A stretch of 64,000 nt of DNA from Ephydatia muelleri (GCA_013339895.1 JABACO010000014.1:7813556-7877555), one strand, 5' to 3'; shown: positions 10,930-24,280, counted from the stretch's first letter. Notes: generated from the sequence alone by a model not told the origin. Program-made: numbers and translations.

Positions 10930-12845
10930 CACTTATATACTGCCCAGTACTAAAACGGGAAGCATCTGCATAAGGGAGACAAGTTCACTGTACATAGTCT
11001 TGACTTAAATATTAGTTCAGAGAATGAAGTGACAACAGTATCTGGTAAGGAATTCCAAATATTAATAATCTGGACAGAGAAGAAATTGGATCTGAAGTTA
11101 TGGCGTGGTGTAGACACCGGACTTAGTTTAATGGAGTTACCTTTTGTACCATATGGTGACAAGTTGATGTGGACAAAGGCTGATGCATCATGATCAACAA
11201 CGTTTTTCACAATCTTAAAACACATAAGGAGAAACACTCTACGATATTCCAATGAATGAAAATCTAGGTGTAGAAGATGATCAGCATAGCTCATAGTGGG
11301 CAGCTTTACCCGTTTAAAAATAGCTCTGTTGAAAAAGTGCTGAACCCTTTCTACACATCTAATGTCTTGTAATAGCCATGGATTCCACACTGGAGAATTA
11401 TATTCTAGAATTGGTCTGACATAGGATATATATACTTGACAGAGTCTAGAGATATCGAGTATGAAGACCAGAGAACACTTTTGGAAAGCCTTTGCAATAA
11501 ATGCACAATGTAAGCTGGACTTAAAGTCGGATGTTATATGCACACCTAGGTCACAAATATGATAAACTCTTCTCAGCAATACACCACCCAAGGAGTAAAA
11601 ATTGTTTGCAGAGTTATGTCCAAAAGATATTGCAATACATTTCTGAAAAGCAATAATAAGCTGCCAGCTTTGAAACCATGTACACAATTCGACAATGATA
11701 GGGACAAAGGTGAAATTGAATCAGAAGAGTGAGCAACATAGAGTTTAGTATCATCTGCAAATACTTTAGCTTGAACTGGTGGTACCAAACAATCAGGGAG
11801 GTCATTGATATCTATGAGGAACAAAAGAGGACCAAGCACTGAACCTTGCAGAACACCACTAGAAACGGGTAGAGACAAAGATAAGGACTGACCAATATAG
11901 ACTTGCTGAAAACGAGCAGTTTGAAAAGAAAATAACCATCTCACCAATGAAGGACTAATACCATAGCACTCTACCTTGAACAGCACTTTTCGATGGGAAA
12001 TTGAATCAAAAACTTTAGCAAAGTCAATATATACTGAATCAATTTTAATATCGGTGAACAGTGTCCATTCATTAAGTGTGGCTAGCAATTGGGTACAAGT
12101 AGAACAAGAAAACCAATGTGATATTTAGAAATGAGGTTGTTAGAGCGAGAAAGGATATCATTGAATCATAAACCATAGACTCCATTACTTTGCAGCAAAC
12201 ACTGGTTAGGGACGATAATTACTAGGTATTTTGTGGGACCCTTTTTTCAAAATGGGACAAACAATTGCCTGTTTCCAACTCCGAGGTGTACACCTACAAT
12301 CCATAGACATAGTAAAAAGCCTGGACGATGGAAAGGCAATGGCATAAGCAATTGACTTAAAAAACCCAGCAAGAAAACCATCAGGGGTTCTGGAGTATTT
12401 AGAAAAAAGAAACTTAAGAGCACAAAACACTTTATAATGTGTAAACTCAGCTTGTTGATATTCCCGATGACAGATGGAAGACAGGGAAGACACCATTATC
12501 TGTAGTGAAAACTGAAGCAAATTAAGCATTAAAAACATTGCATTTGTCAGGATCAGTTGTTGCAAGAGAACCATCAGTCTTAATGAGGGGTGAAGCAGTA
12601 TATATGTAAGCAAGTTTGGAATTACATATGAATACAATCTGGATAAATTGTTGCTTCTGATAACATTTCGTTCATGAGATTCATAAAAGGACTGAACAGC
12701 AAGTTTGTATTCTCTAGCAATTTTTTGTAGACCACTCTGTCTTTATGATATCACTGTTTCTTTAGGAGTAATTCGGTCAAATTTTAAAGCCAAGGCATGA
12801 TCATTTGTTGCAATATTGCAATATGTATTATATGTAACTGCAGGT
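10930..12845 (-). pseudogene. Jockey/CR1-like non-LTR retrotransposon, 5'-truncated, broken
   Basis: Read on the minus strand, order from right to left: an SRTPDGFLAGFFK and RSWKQAIVCPILKKGS block (12.2-12.64 kb), a VCCKVMESMVYDSM block, then the polymerase core YIDFAKVFDSISH, LPVSSG-x-LQGSVLGPLLF and the catalytic FADDTKLY near 11,750. The thumb/C-terminal part (WNSLPDTVV near 11,050) follows. Stops and slips near 12,100-12,200 and 11,690 split it into three frames. No apurinic endonuclease domain is seen upstream of about 12,845, where the satellite begins, so the copy is 5' truncated. It is a reverse transcriptase of the RVT_1 type by motif. Confidence 0.75.
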
Positions 12846-12869
12846 AACAGGCCATCTGAGCTACAGTCG

Positions 12870-15800
12870 GAGCAACTCAGAATCACACACATTTACAGCC
12901 TATAGCAATGTATGGAATGATGTTTTTTCACACCTCTTGGTTCCCTGACAAGAGGCGTATCATTTTCATCTGGGATCAACTCCTGTATAACACGAACCAT
13001 AAGTAGGTACTTGAATTTGTATGGTTTGTGAATGACACACAGCAAATAAAACACATTCTCAGCTGATTAGCAATATATGTGATTACACTTGTTTTCACAC
13101 CTCATAGTTTCATGAGGAGTCTTTTTTTTATCCGGGATTGAATCTTGTAACACAACCATAAGTAGCTACATTGTATGCCATGATTGTGAGTGACACTCAG
13201 CAAATAAAACCTGTTTTCAGCCTATAGCAATGTGTGAGAATTACATGGGTTTTCTCACCTCATGATTTCCTTATAAGAGGCGAATCTTTTTCATCTGGGA
13301 TGGACTCATGTATGACATTACCCTTGACTAGCAATTTTAAGTTGCATGGTTTGTGAATGCAATGATTATGCGTGACACTCAGCAAATAAAACACATTTTC
13401 AGCCTACAGCAATGTATTGGAATTTGCATGGGTTTTTACACCTCATTGTTTCCTGAATCTTTTTCATCCAGGATCGAATCTTGTATAATATACTCATGAG
13501 TATGTACTTGAATTTTTAGAGTATGCTAATGTCATGATTCTGGATGACACTTCTCAGCTGACGGCAATGTATGGGAATTACATGGATTTTCACACTTCAT
13601 CATTTTGTGACAGGAGGTATAATTTTCATCTGGGATCTACTGTAGTATAACACAAATCATGAGTAGCCAGATAAATTTGTATGATTTGTGAATTCCATGA
13701 TTGTGGGTGATACTCATCGAAAAAAACACGTTTTCAATGCACAGTGTATGGGAAAAACATGAGTTTCACACCTCATGGTTTCCTAATAAGAGGCGAATCT
13801 TTTTCATCTGGGATCGAGTCTTGTATAACACGAATCATGAGTAGCAACTTGGATTGTTATTGTTTTTTAATGCCATGATTGTGCGTGACACTCAGTGAAT
13901 AAATCACTTTTTCGGTCTATACCAATGTATGGGAATTACATGGCTTTTCACACTTCATGGTTTCTTGGTAATTTCCTTATCTTTTTCATTTGAGGGGATC
14001 AAATTTTATGATATATTCCCCATTGGTTGCGACCTGAATTTGCGAATGCCATGATTGTGGATGATGCAGACCAAATAAATATGCTTTCAGCCTATAGCAA
14101 AGGAAGGCAATTACATGGGATATCACAGCTCATGGTTTCCTAATGAGAGGCGAATCTTATTCATCTTGGATCGAATCTATATAACATGGCCTATGAAATT
14201 CCCATACATTGTTATAGGCTGTATAACAATGTATGGTTTATTAAGGCTATGATTGTGGGTTGCAATCAACGAATAAATCAGTCCATAGTAATGTATGCAA
14301 ATCATATGAGTTTTAATGACTCTTGGTTTCTTGATAACATTTTCAGTCATTTACTCCCCATTGGCAGCTACCTGAATTTGTATGGTTTATGAATGCCTTG
14401 ACTGTGTGTGACACTCAGCAAATAAAACATGTTTTCAGCCACAGAAAAATAATGGAGATTACATGGGTATTTGCACCTCATGGTTTCCTGATAAGAGGCA
14501 AATGTTTTTCCATCAGGGATCACATCTTATAATAACTCCCCATTGGTAGCTACATGAATTTTGAATGCCATGATTGTGAGTGACACAAAGACATGTTATC
14601 ACCCTATAGCAATGTATGGATTTTCACACATCATGGCTTCCTGATAAGGGGGAAATCTTGTTCATCTGGGAACGAATCTTGTAATTTATTCTGTATTGGT
14701 TGCTACCTGTAATTGTATGCTTTGTGAATTTCATGATTTTGGGTGATACCTTATTTTATCCTGATAAGGTGAATCTTTTCATCCGGAATTGAATGTTGTC
14801 AATTACTTTCCATTGGTTGCTACCTGATGATTTGTGAATGCGATGATGTGAGTGACACTTTGCAAATAAAACATTTAGCCTATAGCAATGAATGGAAATT
14901 TTCACACCTCATATGTGAATCTTTTTCATCCGGGATTGAGTCTTATAATATGCTCTCCATTGGAAGCTACCAAAAGTTGTATGCCATGATCGTGGGGGAC
15001 ACTAGGCAAATAGAACACATTTTCAGCCAATAGCAATATATGGGAATCACAATGGTTTTCGCACCTCATGGTTTCCTGATTACCATAAATGGCTTCCTGA
15101 TGAGAGGGAGTCTTTTTCATCTGGGATAATTTATTCCCCATTGGATGCTACCAGAGTTTGTATGATTTGTGAGTGCCATTATTCTGGATGACTGTCATGG
15201 ACCTATGTCTTCTTTGACTAGCTTCGCAAGGCTTGCGCACCGAAAATAGCCGAAGTTATAGACAATAGCTTAATACATTACAACAGGCATTTTTCACATA
15301 GCATAGCATAGCCTTTAAGTACTACTCCAAACATGAAATCAGTAGCGCCAGGCCTAACCAGGGTTCAATTACAGTGAATAGTCTTATGGGCTAGCTATAC
15401 AAGTCAAGTTCGCTCTCACGGATGTAGGATCTAATTAACACGTTCGATTTCCCGGACTCCACTGAGTTCACAATCCCTCATAATGACACACAGCAAATAA
15501 AACACGTTTTCGGCCTATAGCAATGTGTGGGAATTACATGTGTTTTTACACCTCATTGTTTCCTGATAAGAGGTGAATCCTTGTCATCTGGGATGGAATC
15601 ATGTATAATACACCCACGAGATAGTACTTTAATTTGTATGGTGTGCGAATGCCATGATTGTGGGTGATACTCACCAAATAAAACACCTTTTCAGCCGACA
15701 GCAATGATGGGAATTACATGGGTTTTCACACCTCATGTTTTTCTAATAAGAGGCGAATCTTCTTAATCCGGAATTGAATCGTGTAGAACACACATGAGTA

Positions 15801-18080
15801 GCTACATTGTATTGTTTGTGCATGCCATGATTCCGCGACGAATAAAACATGTTTACAGCCCAAATCAATGCATGAAAATTACAATGGTTTTTACACCTCA
15901 TGGTTTCCTGGTAAGAGGCTAATCTTTTTCATCCGAGATCGAATCTTAGTCATTTACTTCCCATTGGTAACTACCTGAATATCTATGGCTTGTGAATGCC
16001 ATGACTGTGGGTGGCGCTCTGAAAATAAAACACATTTACAGCTTATAGCAATTTATGGGAATTATATTGGTTTTCACACCCCATGGTTTCCTTATAAGAG
16101 GCGAATCTTTTTCGTCCGGGATAGAATCTTGTACAACACTTGGATTTGTAAATGCCATGATTGTATGTGACACACAGAGTGAATTAATCACGTTTTCTGC
16201 CTATAGCAATGTATGGGATTTAACCCATCATGGTTTTCTGATATTAACACACACAGCCATTTTAGCATATAGCAATTTATTGGGATTCACACCTAATGGT
16301 TTCCTGATAAGATGCAAAATCTTTTTCATCCGGGATTGAATCTTGTATAATATGCCCATGAGTAACTACTTATTTTGGGTGACACTCAGTCAATAAAACA
16401 AGCCTGTAGAAATGTATGGGAGTTACATGGGCTTCAACAACTCATGGTTTTCTGATAAGAGGCAAATCCTTTTCATCCAGGATCAAATCTTGTAATTTAC
16501 ATTCCCATTGGTAGCTACCTGAACACCTGTATCACTTGTGGATGCCTTGATTGTGGGTGATACTTAGCGCTTAAAACACATCTTAGCCTATAGCAATGTA
16601 TTGGAATTCACACCTCATGGTTTCCTGATAACAGGAGAATTTTTTTTCATCCGGGATCAAATCTCGTAATTTACTTCCTATTGGTATCTACTTGAATTTG
16701 TATGATTTTAAAAGCAATGATTGTGAGTGACACTCTGCGATTAAAACACTATTTAGCCATTGGAAATACATGGGTTTTCACGCCTCATTGTTTCCCGAAA
16801 GAGGTGAATCTTTTTCATCTGGGCTCAAATCTAGCATAAAATGCTCATGAGTACCTACTTGAATTTGTATGATTTGTTAGTGCCATGGTTTGTGTTACAC
16901 TCAACGAATAAACACACTTTAGCCTATAGCATTGTATTGGAATTCACACCTCATGGTTTCCTGATAATAAGAGGTGAATTTTTTTTATCAGGAATCGAGC
17001 CTTGTAATTTACTTCCAATTGGTAGCTTCTGCGATATCTATGACTTGTGAATGCCATGATATGCCATGATTGTGGATGAAGCTTAGCGAATAAAACATGT
17101 TACAGTTTATAGCAATGTATGGGAATTAAATCGGTTTTTACACCTAAATTAAAGGCGAATCTTTTATCCAGGATCGAATCTTGAATTTCAGCTACTACTG
17201 ATACAATACTTACTCGAACTTGTATGGTTTATGAATAACATAACACAGAGAATAAAATTAAGTGTTCCATTCTACATATGGGAATTACATGGGTTTACAT
17301 ACACAGTGGTTTCCTCACGAGAGGCAAAACTTTGTCCACCCAGAATCGAATCTTAATTCAGTTCCCATGGGCAGATACTAGAATTTTTATGGTTCATAAA
17401 TACAGTGATTTAACTTGCCACTCAGCAAGTAAAAATGTTACTGCAATAACTACATATAACAATGAATGACATCGTAAATGATTATTCTGGTTTCTTGATT
17501 AGAGGTTAATCTTTTCACCAGGGATCGAATTTTATAATGCTGTACCAATTGATAGCTACCTTGAATTGACATGGTTTGTGAATTCCAAGATTCTAATTGT
17601 CACTCAGCGAATAAAAATTGTAATTGTTTAATGCAATTGCACGGGTTAACATACCTCATGGTTTCCTGATACAAGTGGAATTTTTTCATCCTACTTCCCA
17701 TAGCAATGTGTGGGTTTCATATGGGTTTTAGCATTAGACGGTTTCCTGATAAGAGGTAAATCTTTTTCATCTGGAATTCAATCTTGAAATACGTCCTCAT
17801 TGGTACATGTAGCTGATTGAATTTCTATGGTTTGTCAATCCCAGATTTTACTTCACGCTCAGCAAATAAAACACATAACTCCCCACAGTAATGTTAGACT
17901 ATCAGGAAACATTTTGTTTGAAAATTCATGTAATTCCCACACATTATATTGCTATAAGTAGCTCATTGTTTAATTGACTGAGTATTACATAAAATTTGGC
18001 ATTCAGAAAACTGTACAAATTCAAGTAGTCACCGATGGGGACTGAATTCGAAGATTTGATTGTACTTGTTTTATTCACAG
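12870..18080 (+). repeat. Large diverged ~175-bp satellite array
   Basis: About 28-30 units. Each carries CACCTCATGGTTTCCTGATA, AAGAGGCGAATCTTTTTCAT, CCGGGATCGAATCTTGTA, a GTAGCTACCTGAATTTGTATG block, TTTGTGAATGCCATGATTGTG and GACACTCAGCGAATAAAACA. Spacing between CTCATGGTTTCC sites is usually 150-190 bp. Units differ by frequent substitutions and indels, so the array is old and not homogenised. A final unit at about 17,895-18,080 is inverted. A 290-bp insertion interrupts it at 15,193. Short open frames inside are chance frames. Confidence 0.8.
15193..15482. mobile_element. Insertion in the satellite with 5-bp flanking duplication
   Basis: Non-satellite sequence splits one satellite unit precisely. 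ATGAC (15,188-15,192) stands before it and ATGAC (15,483-15,487) after it, where an intact unit has a single GATGAC or GTGAC. The insert starts TGTCATGG and ends near CCCTCATA. Length and TG-start suggest a solo LTR or small non-autonomous element. The exact right terminus and the family are uncertain. Confidence 0.45.
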
Positions 18081-18331
18081 AGGGATAAGTAGAATCTGTT
18101 GAAAAGGTTTATAAAAAGCGTATGCTACAAGTTTGGACTTCAATATGTGTTTCGTTTTTTCCTCCCTACTCTAGCATCTCTCAAATAGGACAACGATACA
18201 GATTTTGTTGTGGTCTACTACAATTTACTATTGACTTGTCATGTAATTGATGACAACAAATTTAATTTCAAGATCAAAGTACACACACAACAAATACACT
18301 GTAGAACTAGTTCATCCTGACTCTGGTTCAA

Positions 18332-18408
18332 CTTCTTTGCCTGTAAGGTTGCTTCACTTTGGAAATCACTACCTAGTGATGTACTTGTAAAGAATGCCCA
18401 CAACTGTT
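18332..18408 (+). pseudogene. Reverse-transcriptase C-terminal remnant
   Basis: The frame FFACKVASLWKSLPSDVL ends at a TGA. The W-x-SLP-x-(D/E)-(V/I) motif is typical of the C-terminal region of Jockey/CR1-type ORF2 proteins and resembles WNSLPDTVV in the element at 10.9-12.8 kb. Only this short piece is seen. Confidence 0.35.
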
Positions 18409-18459
18409 GACTCAGACAGCAGTTGAATGAATATAATATAACACACATCAAAATAGGAT

Positions 18460-19246
18460 CACAGGTCTCTATTTAAAGGCTATAATATAGACAACATAAA
18501 TGGACAGACAGTTTGCACATCTTAAGACCAGAGTCCATAGGTCGCTGACATGCGCAGTAGATGCAAGGCAATCCTTCAAACATTTCTTACAGACCTCCCC
18601 AGTTTTTGCTATGCATATCAAGTCCCTCTTATTGTTATTGTGTTTCTACATGCGGTTATCCACTATGTGCGTACCATTTATGCATGCAGCTGTACTATAA
18701 ACACATTACAATTATTGTTACAATCAGGAGAACCGGCAAGACTACGTCGAATCTCAGCCCACATACTTAGGTAAGCGTGATGGAAATATTCCGCAAACGC
18801 ATATCACAAAAGCTTAAGGCAAGTCACCATGTCACCACCATGACAGCAATACCTCCCTAGAGATCTAGAGCCACATCAAAACATAGTAGACATATAGGTT
18901 GCTGTCCAACTCCAATCACAACTTTATATTTTAGCAATGCATAACTTGTTGGATCAAGACGTGAACAAGTCCCACATACATGTAACTGGGTGGAGTGGCT
19001 CTAGCCTAGTGACCAAAGCTATCAGACTTGCTAGGTGGTCAAATTCTGCATTGCTTCATGCCTTTGAGACATTGATCCATCTCTAGGTTTTTTAATACTT
19101 ATGAAAGGTTTCTGTTCTGTTGTACTGATTTAGCACGAGTGCAAGGTTCACGATCTAAGGATCTCCCCTGTTGCACTTCAGATGCTGATGAATTGCATCT
19201 TTGTAAATGGAAAAAAATTGGTAAAATGAAAATGCAGCACTGTATT
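18460..19246. other. No gene seen
   Basis: Unique AT-rich sequence between the satellite and the duplicated block. Three overlapping 60-75 codon frames near 18,500-18,770 show no domain. The part just left of 19,247 should, on the overlap interpretation, correspond to sequence missing in the 1000-N gap. Confidence 0.5.
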
Positions 19247-19807
19247 GGTATGGAGGGCCTGACTGCGCACAAACAGACCTGTATACCCAACTTTTAACAA
19301 GTACTGAATAGTGCCCGAGTAATTGACTAACAAGAAGATACAATACAGATTACTTTGTTCAAAAAAAAATGCTTTCAGAAACTACCCAGAACCATATCAC
19401 TTACAATGGAGAGAATGATAAGTACAGTAAGTGGTGTTTACCAAACCTTGCAATTCTTCTGACCCTTGTAAATACGCATTGCGCCTACTGCATGCATACC
19501 ACACAAATACAGCTTGTCTGGGTGTATTGCATGTGTTGGTGAATACCAACACCATTATTCATGTGAAACAACATTTGATGCAACAAATATAATAACAATT
19601 TCTTCACTAGTACAAAAGCATCTGAATATGTGGTATGAATGTGCATGTGCTACATGTACATACACAAACTGGAAATCATGATACTCTAAAGAATTACGAC
19701 AGTTTGTCCAATTTATAAAGTCATTTTCTTCAACAAAAACAATTACTGGATTGCAAAGTGTCGCCATGACATGATCAGCATACAGTCGTACAATTGCAGC
19801 TCATGCC

Positions 19808-21738
19808 TTAACAGTTTACTGCTATTCTGGTAATTTTGAAACGGAGAGAGCCATTTTTAAAAAATCTTTTTTCACGCAATAATTCTTGTAAGGGAAAATA
19901 ATTTAGTTCTCCAACTCCATCATTTTGACTGTGTTTTGGCCTCCCAACAACTGACTCCTCATAGTCATTATGGAATTCAATTGTTGTCTCATAATGAAGG
20001 TTTTTACCAGAATCTTGATCCACCATCTGAACAGTAACATCTCCATAAAATGGAAACTTTAAACTATTGTCAAAAGGACCCTTCATTAAGATTACTATCA
20101 CACATAGTTGAGTCCCTAGGCATTGTCCATACCCATAAGCAGCTACCCTTAGACATAATTTATATCCATTAAAGTGTGAATAAAATGGCGCGCTATACCA
20201 CGACTTGCGTGAATTATAGTATTTCATGAAATTTTCCAGAATGAACTCAGGGAAAGGCCTAAATGATGAAGACATTATTCTCTTCAATGTGCAGTTCTGC
20301 GCTTCCAACTTCATTGTCCACATGCGGATTAGACTAACATTATGAGACAGTGCAGACAAGTATACTGCACCATTACCAGTATATTGAGTGAGCATCTCCA
20401 TTACGCAACAGTCACACTCATCTACGGTGTGAGGAAAGTGGGCTATGTGTTCCAATAGCGTCTCATGTTGTACATGCAGGAATCCGGTCCAAAGCTTACA
20501 TGTGGAGGGAATGGATTTAACTTGCACATGATAGTCAACTTTCACCACAATATTGCAAACTCTAAACAAAAAAACTTTACCATCTTTCAAATAATCATTC
20601 TCTTTTCTCAGTGTATCAATAGCAATAAATTCTTGTACAATGTGGGTGTTTCCATCTGAATTGCCATGAAAGAGAAATTTTCTTTCATAACTAGAGCTGG
20701 CTATATTATGATTGTACAACTGAACAGTGACCTCCCCACAAAATGGACTGGAAAGACATTCATCAAACTCTCCTTGCATCATCATAACACCAACATAGAT
20801 GTGGCCATTCAAAGAGCCATTGCACACATCATGGTAAACCTTTAGACGCATTTTATGTCCACCAATTTTTGAGTAAAAGGGAGCACTGTACAAGGGTTTC
20901 GTATTGTTGCAAAATTCATTGAAGTTATCAATCTGTATTTCTGGAGGGGGAACATAAATCTGATCATGTGCCAGTGCAGACGATATTAAACGATCATAAC
21001 AACTGAGAAGTAAGTTCATTTGTAGTAGGACTTTATCCTTATGCAATGCCAAAATATTCAGATGGGACTTGATGCCACATTTAATATGTTCTGGCATGTC
21101 CAGACGTTTGCATCTGTACTCACATCCTGCAAAACTATATTCACAGCCGATGACTTCTTGAGGACAGCTCTTGAGGTGATCCTCCATGTGCTGACGTTTT
21201 ATTTTCATCTCTGTTGCACACTCATTTGGACATGGTATCACTTGAATAGCACAATTAGGCTGGTGGGTCATTATTTCCCGATATGTGGAGGTGTCATTGC
21301 AATAAGCACATCTGAATGGTCGCTCTGGGCAATGGTTGTTGGCATGCACTGTCAGTCTCCCTATTCTCACCACTTTGCCACATCTAGCTGGGCAAGAAAT
21401 GTGGAGATAATTACATTCCTTCAATAGGTGTTGTTTTAATTTGCTCATTGCATCCGACCATAAACACCCTCTGGCCTTGAATCGACAATATACCTTTAAA
21501 GCTTGCACTTGGTTTCTCCTAAACTGATTAGGTACTGGACAAGGTCCTGGTTTTTTACATACTGGGCATGTATCTATGCACTGAAAAGCTTCATCATTAG
21601 GTAGATGTACGTAATGACCACATGATGTCAGGTAAGGTTCAGTAAGGGCATCCTCGGTACCTGGGATCTTGAACTCATCTGGAAGTGGCTCCACAAAATC
21701 ATATTTCGTTTCAACCTCAAGGTTATCTTTTATATATT
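19808..21738 (-). CDS. TRAF-like protein, degenerate RING, TRAF zinc fingers, two MATH domains
   Basis: Large terminal exon of 642 codons ending at TAA 19,808. The AG acceptor lies at 21,739-21,740 (minus strand), so the true start is in an upstream exon; the first in-exon GTG (21,694) is not a start. Counting from that codon: residues 1-50 resemble a TRAF RING but the first Cys pair is replaced (EFKIPGT), only CGH and CPVC remain. Residues about 70-205 are TRAF-type Cys/His zinc fingers. About 254-400 is a MATH/TRAF-C domain and about 485-628 a second one, both with the YSAPFYS...GYKL/GHKM signature. Known TRAFs use RING/fingers for ubiquitin signalling and MATH for receptor binding. Lost RING cysteines argue against E3 activity, so an adaptor role is inferred. 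Cytosolic: no signal peptide or membrane segment seen. Confidence 0.85.
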
Positions 21739-22146
21739 CTGCACCAAAAACAAATATATCACATAAAGCTACATAATAATCAGATAAATATTATATGTGT
21801 TTCAGGTATGTAATACCAATCAAATGTGTACTGTATGAGATGCCAAACAGATTCAAATGCCCATATAGACGATACTGGTCTACATGTACATCGTAACTGC
21901 TCATTTTGATAACATGCGGCCTGAATACATAAATACTATTATACTATCAAGAGGTTTGTTAGAAACTTCCATATAGGATTTCACTCGGATCATGATCCAT
22001 TTCTAATGAGCCTCGTGATGACCGTGATCATTTAGCTAGTTGCATAATCGAACAAGAAGACAAAAATGAGCAGTTTTGTCGTTTTATATCACAAAACTGT
22101 GCAGTTGTGGGGTATAAAAAGGGTACTGCAAGACCTCATTCCCAGT

Positions 22147-23026
22147 CCTAGAATCCTCCTCCCCCCTCCCCTCCCCTCCTCCCCCTCTCCTCCTCCCCTA
22201 CCCTCCTCTTTCCAACCCCTCCTCCTCCCCTCTCTCTCCATCTCTCGTCCCCTCTCTCCTCCTCCCTCTCTCCTCCTCCCCTCTCTCCTCCTCCCCTCTC
22301 TCCTCCTCCCTCTCTCCTCCTCTCCTCCCCTCCTCCCCTCTCTCCTCCTCCCCTCTCTCCTCCTCCCCTCTCTCCTCCTCCCCTCTCTCCTCCTCCCCTC
22401 TCTCCTCCTCCCCTCTCTCCTCCTCCCCTCTCTCCTCCTCCCCTCTCTCCTCCTCCCCTCTCTCCTCCTCCCCTCTCTCCTCCCCCTCTCTCCTCCTCCC
22501 CTCTCTCCTCCTCCCTCTCTCCTCCTCCCTCTCTCCTCCTCCCCTCTCTCCTCCTCCCCTCTCTCCTCCTCCCCTCTCTCCTCCTCCCCTCTCTCCTCCT
22601 CCCTCTCTCCTCCTCCCCTCTCTCCTCCTCCCCTCTCTCCTCCTCCCCTCCTCCCTCCTCCCTCTCTCCTCTCCCTCTCTCCTCCTCCCCTCTCTCCTCC
22701 TCCCCTCTCTCCTCCTCCCCTCTCTCCTCCTCCCCTCTCTCCTCCTCCCCTCTCTCCTCCTCCCCTCTCTCCTCCTCCCTCTCTCCTCCTCCCCTCTCTC
22801 CTCCTCCCCTCTCTCCTCCTCCCCTCTCTCTCCTCCCTCTCTCTCCTCCCCTCTCTCCCTCCTCCCCCTCCTCCCTTCCTCCTCCCTTCCTCCTCCTCCG
22901 CCTCCTCCTCCTCCCCCTCCTCGCTCCCCCCTACTCCTCCCCTCCGCCGTCCCCCTTCCTCCTCCCCCCTCCATCTCCTCCCTCCTCCTCCCCCCCTGCC
23001 CCCACCCTCCCCTCCTTGTTCTCTTT
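22147..23026. repeat. Polypyrimidine CT minisatellite (~880 bp)
   Basis: Almost pure C/T on the plus strand, built from repeats such as CTCTCTCCTCCTCCC (15 bp) with 14-bp variants. The right flank ATAGTTATCTATTTT preceded by TTACTTTCAACC is shared, inverted, with the purine tract at 40.3 kb. The 330-codon Ser/Pro/Leu frame and the 281-codon Arg/Glu/Gly frame across it are tract artefacts. It lies upstream of the TRAF exon, in the putative intron. Confidence 0.95.
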
Positions 23027-24280
23027 CTTACTTTCAACCTCATAGTTATCTATTTTAACATATACGGTACGATGGAAATAACGGGCCTCTGAAAAAAGTA
23101 ATATCATGTAGAAATGGACCTCTTAACACGACAGTATCAAGCAAAGCCTGAAAAGAATAATCCGAATTAACACGAGAAGTATCAAACAGAGACTGCATGA
23201 AAAGAGTTAAGCAGTCGGGTGCAGTGCCTTAGAAATGGACCACTGAACGTGAAAAGTGGCAAGTAGAGCCAGAAAAGAAACAGTTAAAAGGCCACGGTAT
23301 TGGGAGAGTCCTGAATCTGGTACACTGGAATACCAACAAGGCGGGTACTACCGATAAAGTCATCTAAAGGTGTACACATAGCCACCTACTGCTACCATTG
23401 ACTGTCCTTAGAGTGAGGTGACTGCTGGGCTTGCATATCTTCGCCATGAGGCTGATATCATCACATAGCTTCACTAGTCAACAGCTTTGCATGGGCTTGC
23501 CCCACAGATTACATACATATATCTTATGCTTTGAATACATAAGTTATATTGTGAATCAGGTGTTTGCTCCTTACTACGTGTACATGTACCGGTACTACAT
23601 AAATTTAGTATCAGCATAGGGTTTAGCCAGAGATAATAGAGTTTAGATAACTCTATTATCTCTGGTTTAGCTTACAAGCATAGGCAAATGGTATGCAGAT
23701 ACATTATTTTATAATAACATTGCATTATCCATCTCCTGTCCCCCTTTTGAACCAAAGGATATCTTACTAAGGGAGTATAATGGTGGCCTTGAAAAGGTTG
23801 TTCGTACGAATAGCACACTGCTAGGTCAGTTAAATGATACCACATTTTGTTGCAACACCCATCAGTGGTTAGCACAAAAAGGTCTGCACCTAATCTTCTC
23901 ATGCTGCTGTCAGTTAAGTCATTGTGAATGTGCTTAGAAAATGAAGCATGTGAGTTTGTACAACTATGTTTGTCATCCCCCTTTACTAAGTCTTCTTGAA
24001 CACAGATAAAACCCCTTTAAAACAATAGCTACAAGATCAGTTTCAGAGCCCCAACCATGTCGTCTTTCTATTTGGATGATCCAGGTATGAGGAGATTGCA
24101 ATGGCGGAAAACTTATCAGAAGATGAGGATGAGAAAGAGGATGTGGCCAAGGCGACATATGATGAGATGGTGTTGTGTATTGTACTGAGACTATAAACAG
24201 TAATGCTTGTGATATATATGCTTGTTTAAGGTTTGGGAACATGAATTTTTCAATGGTGTTGTATATTCTTTGCATATGAA
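23027..24280. other. Intergenic or intronic DNA, no exon identified
   Basis: Unique sequence between the CT tract and the truncated TRAF copy. Frames of 60-100 codons on either strand carry no domain. It contains the palindrome at 23,627. Confidence 0.5.
23627..23665. repeat. Perfect 17-bp hairpin
   Basis: CCAGAGATAATAGAGTT, a 5-nt TAGAT loop, then the exact reverse complement. The outer 13 bases (CCAGAGATAATAG) recur in another hairpin at 28,102, suggesting a miniature element family. Confidence 0.9.

Noticed and set aside
12870..18080. CRISPR array
   Set aside because: Repeats are ~175 bp, diverged throughout, without short identical repeats and unique spacers, and the DNA is clearly animal. 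The 152-bp array is likewise a satellite.
12870..18080. tRNA-derived SINE origin for the satellite
   Set aside because: GGATCGAATCT resembles a Pol III B box, but no A box lies at the right distance, there is no tail, and units are strictly tandem.
22066..23058. 330-codon plus-strand and 281-codon minus-strand frames
   Set aside because: They are translations of the CT/GA tract (Ser-Pro-Leu or Arg-Glu-Gly runs); stop codons are simply impossible in such composition. The same applies to 44,647-45,773, 33,514-34,176, 56,145-56,869 and 40,255-40,614.
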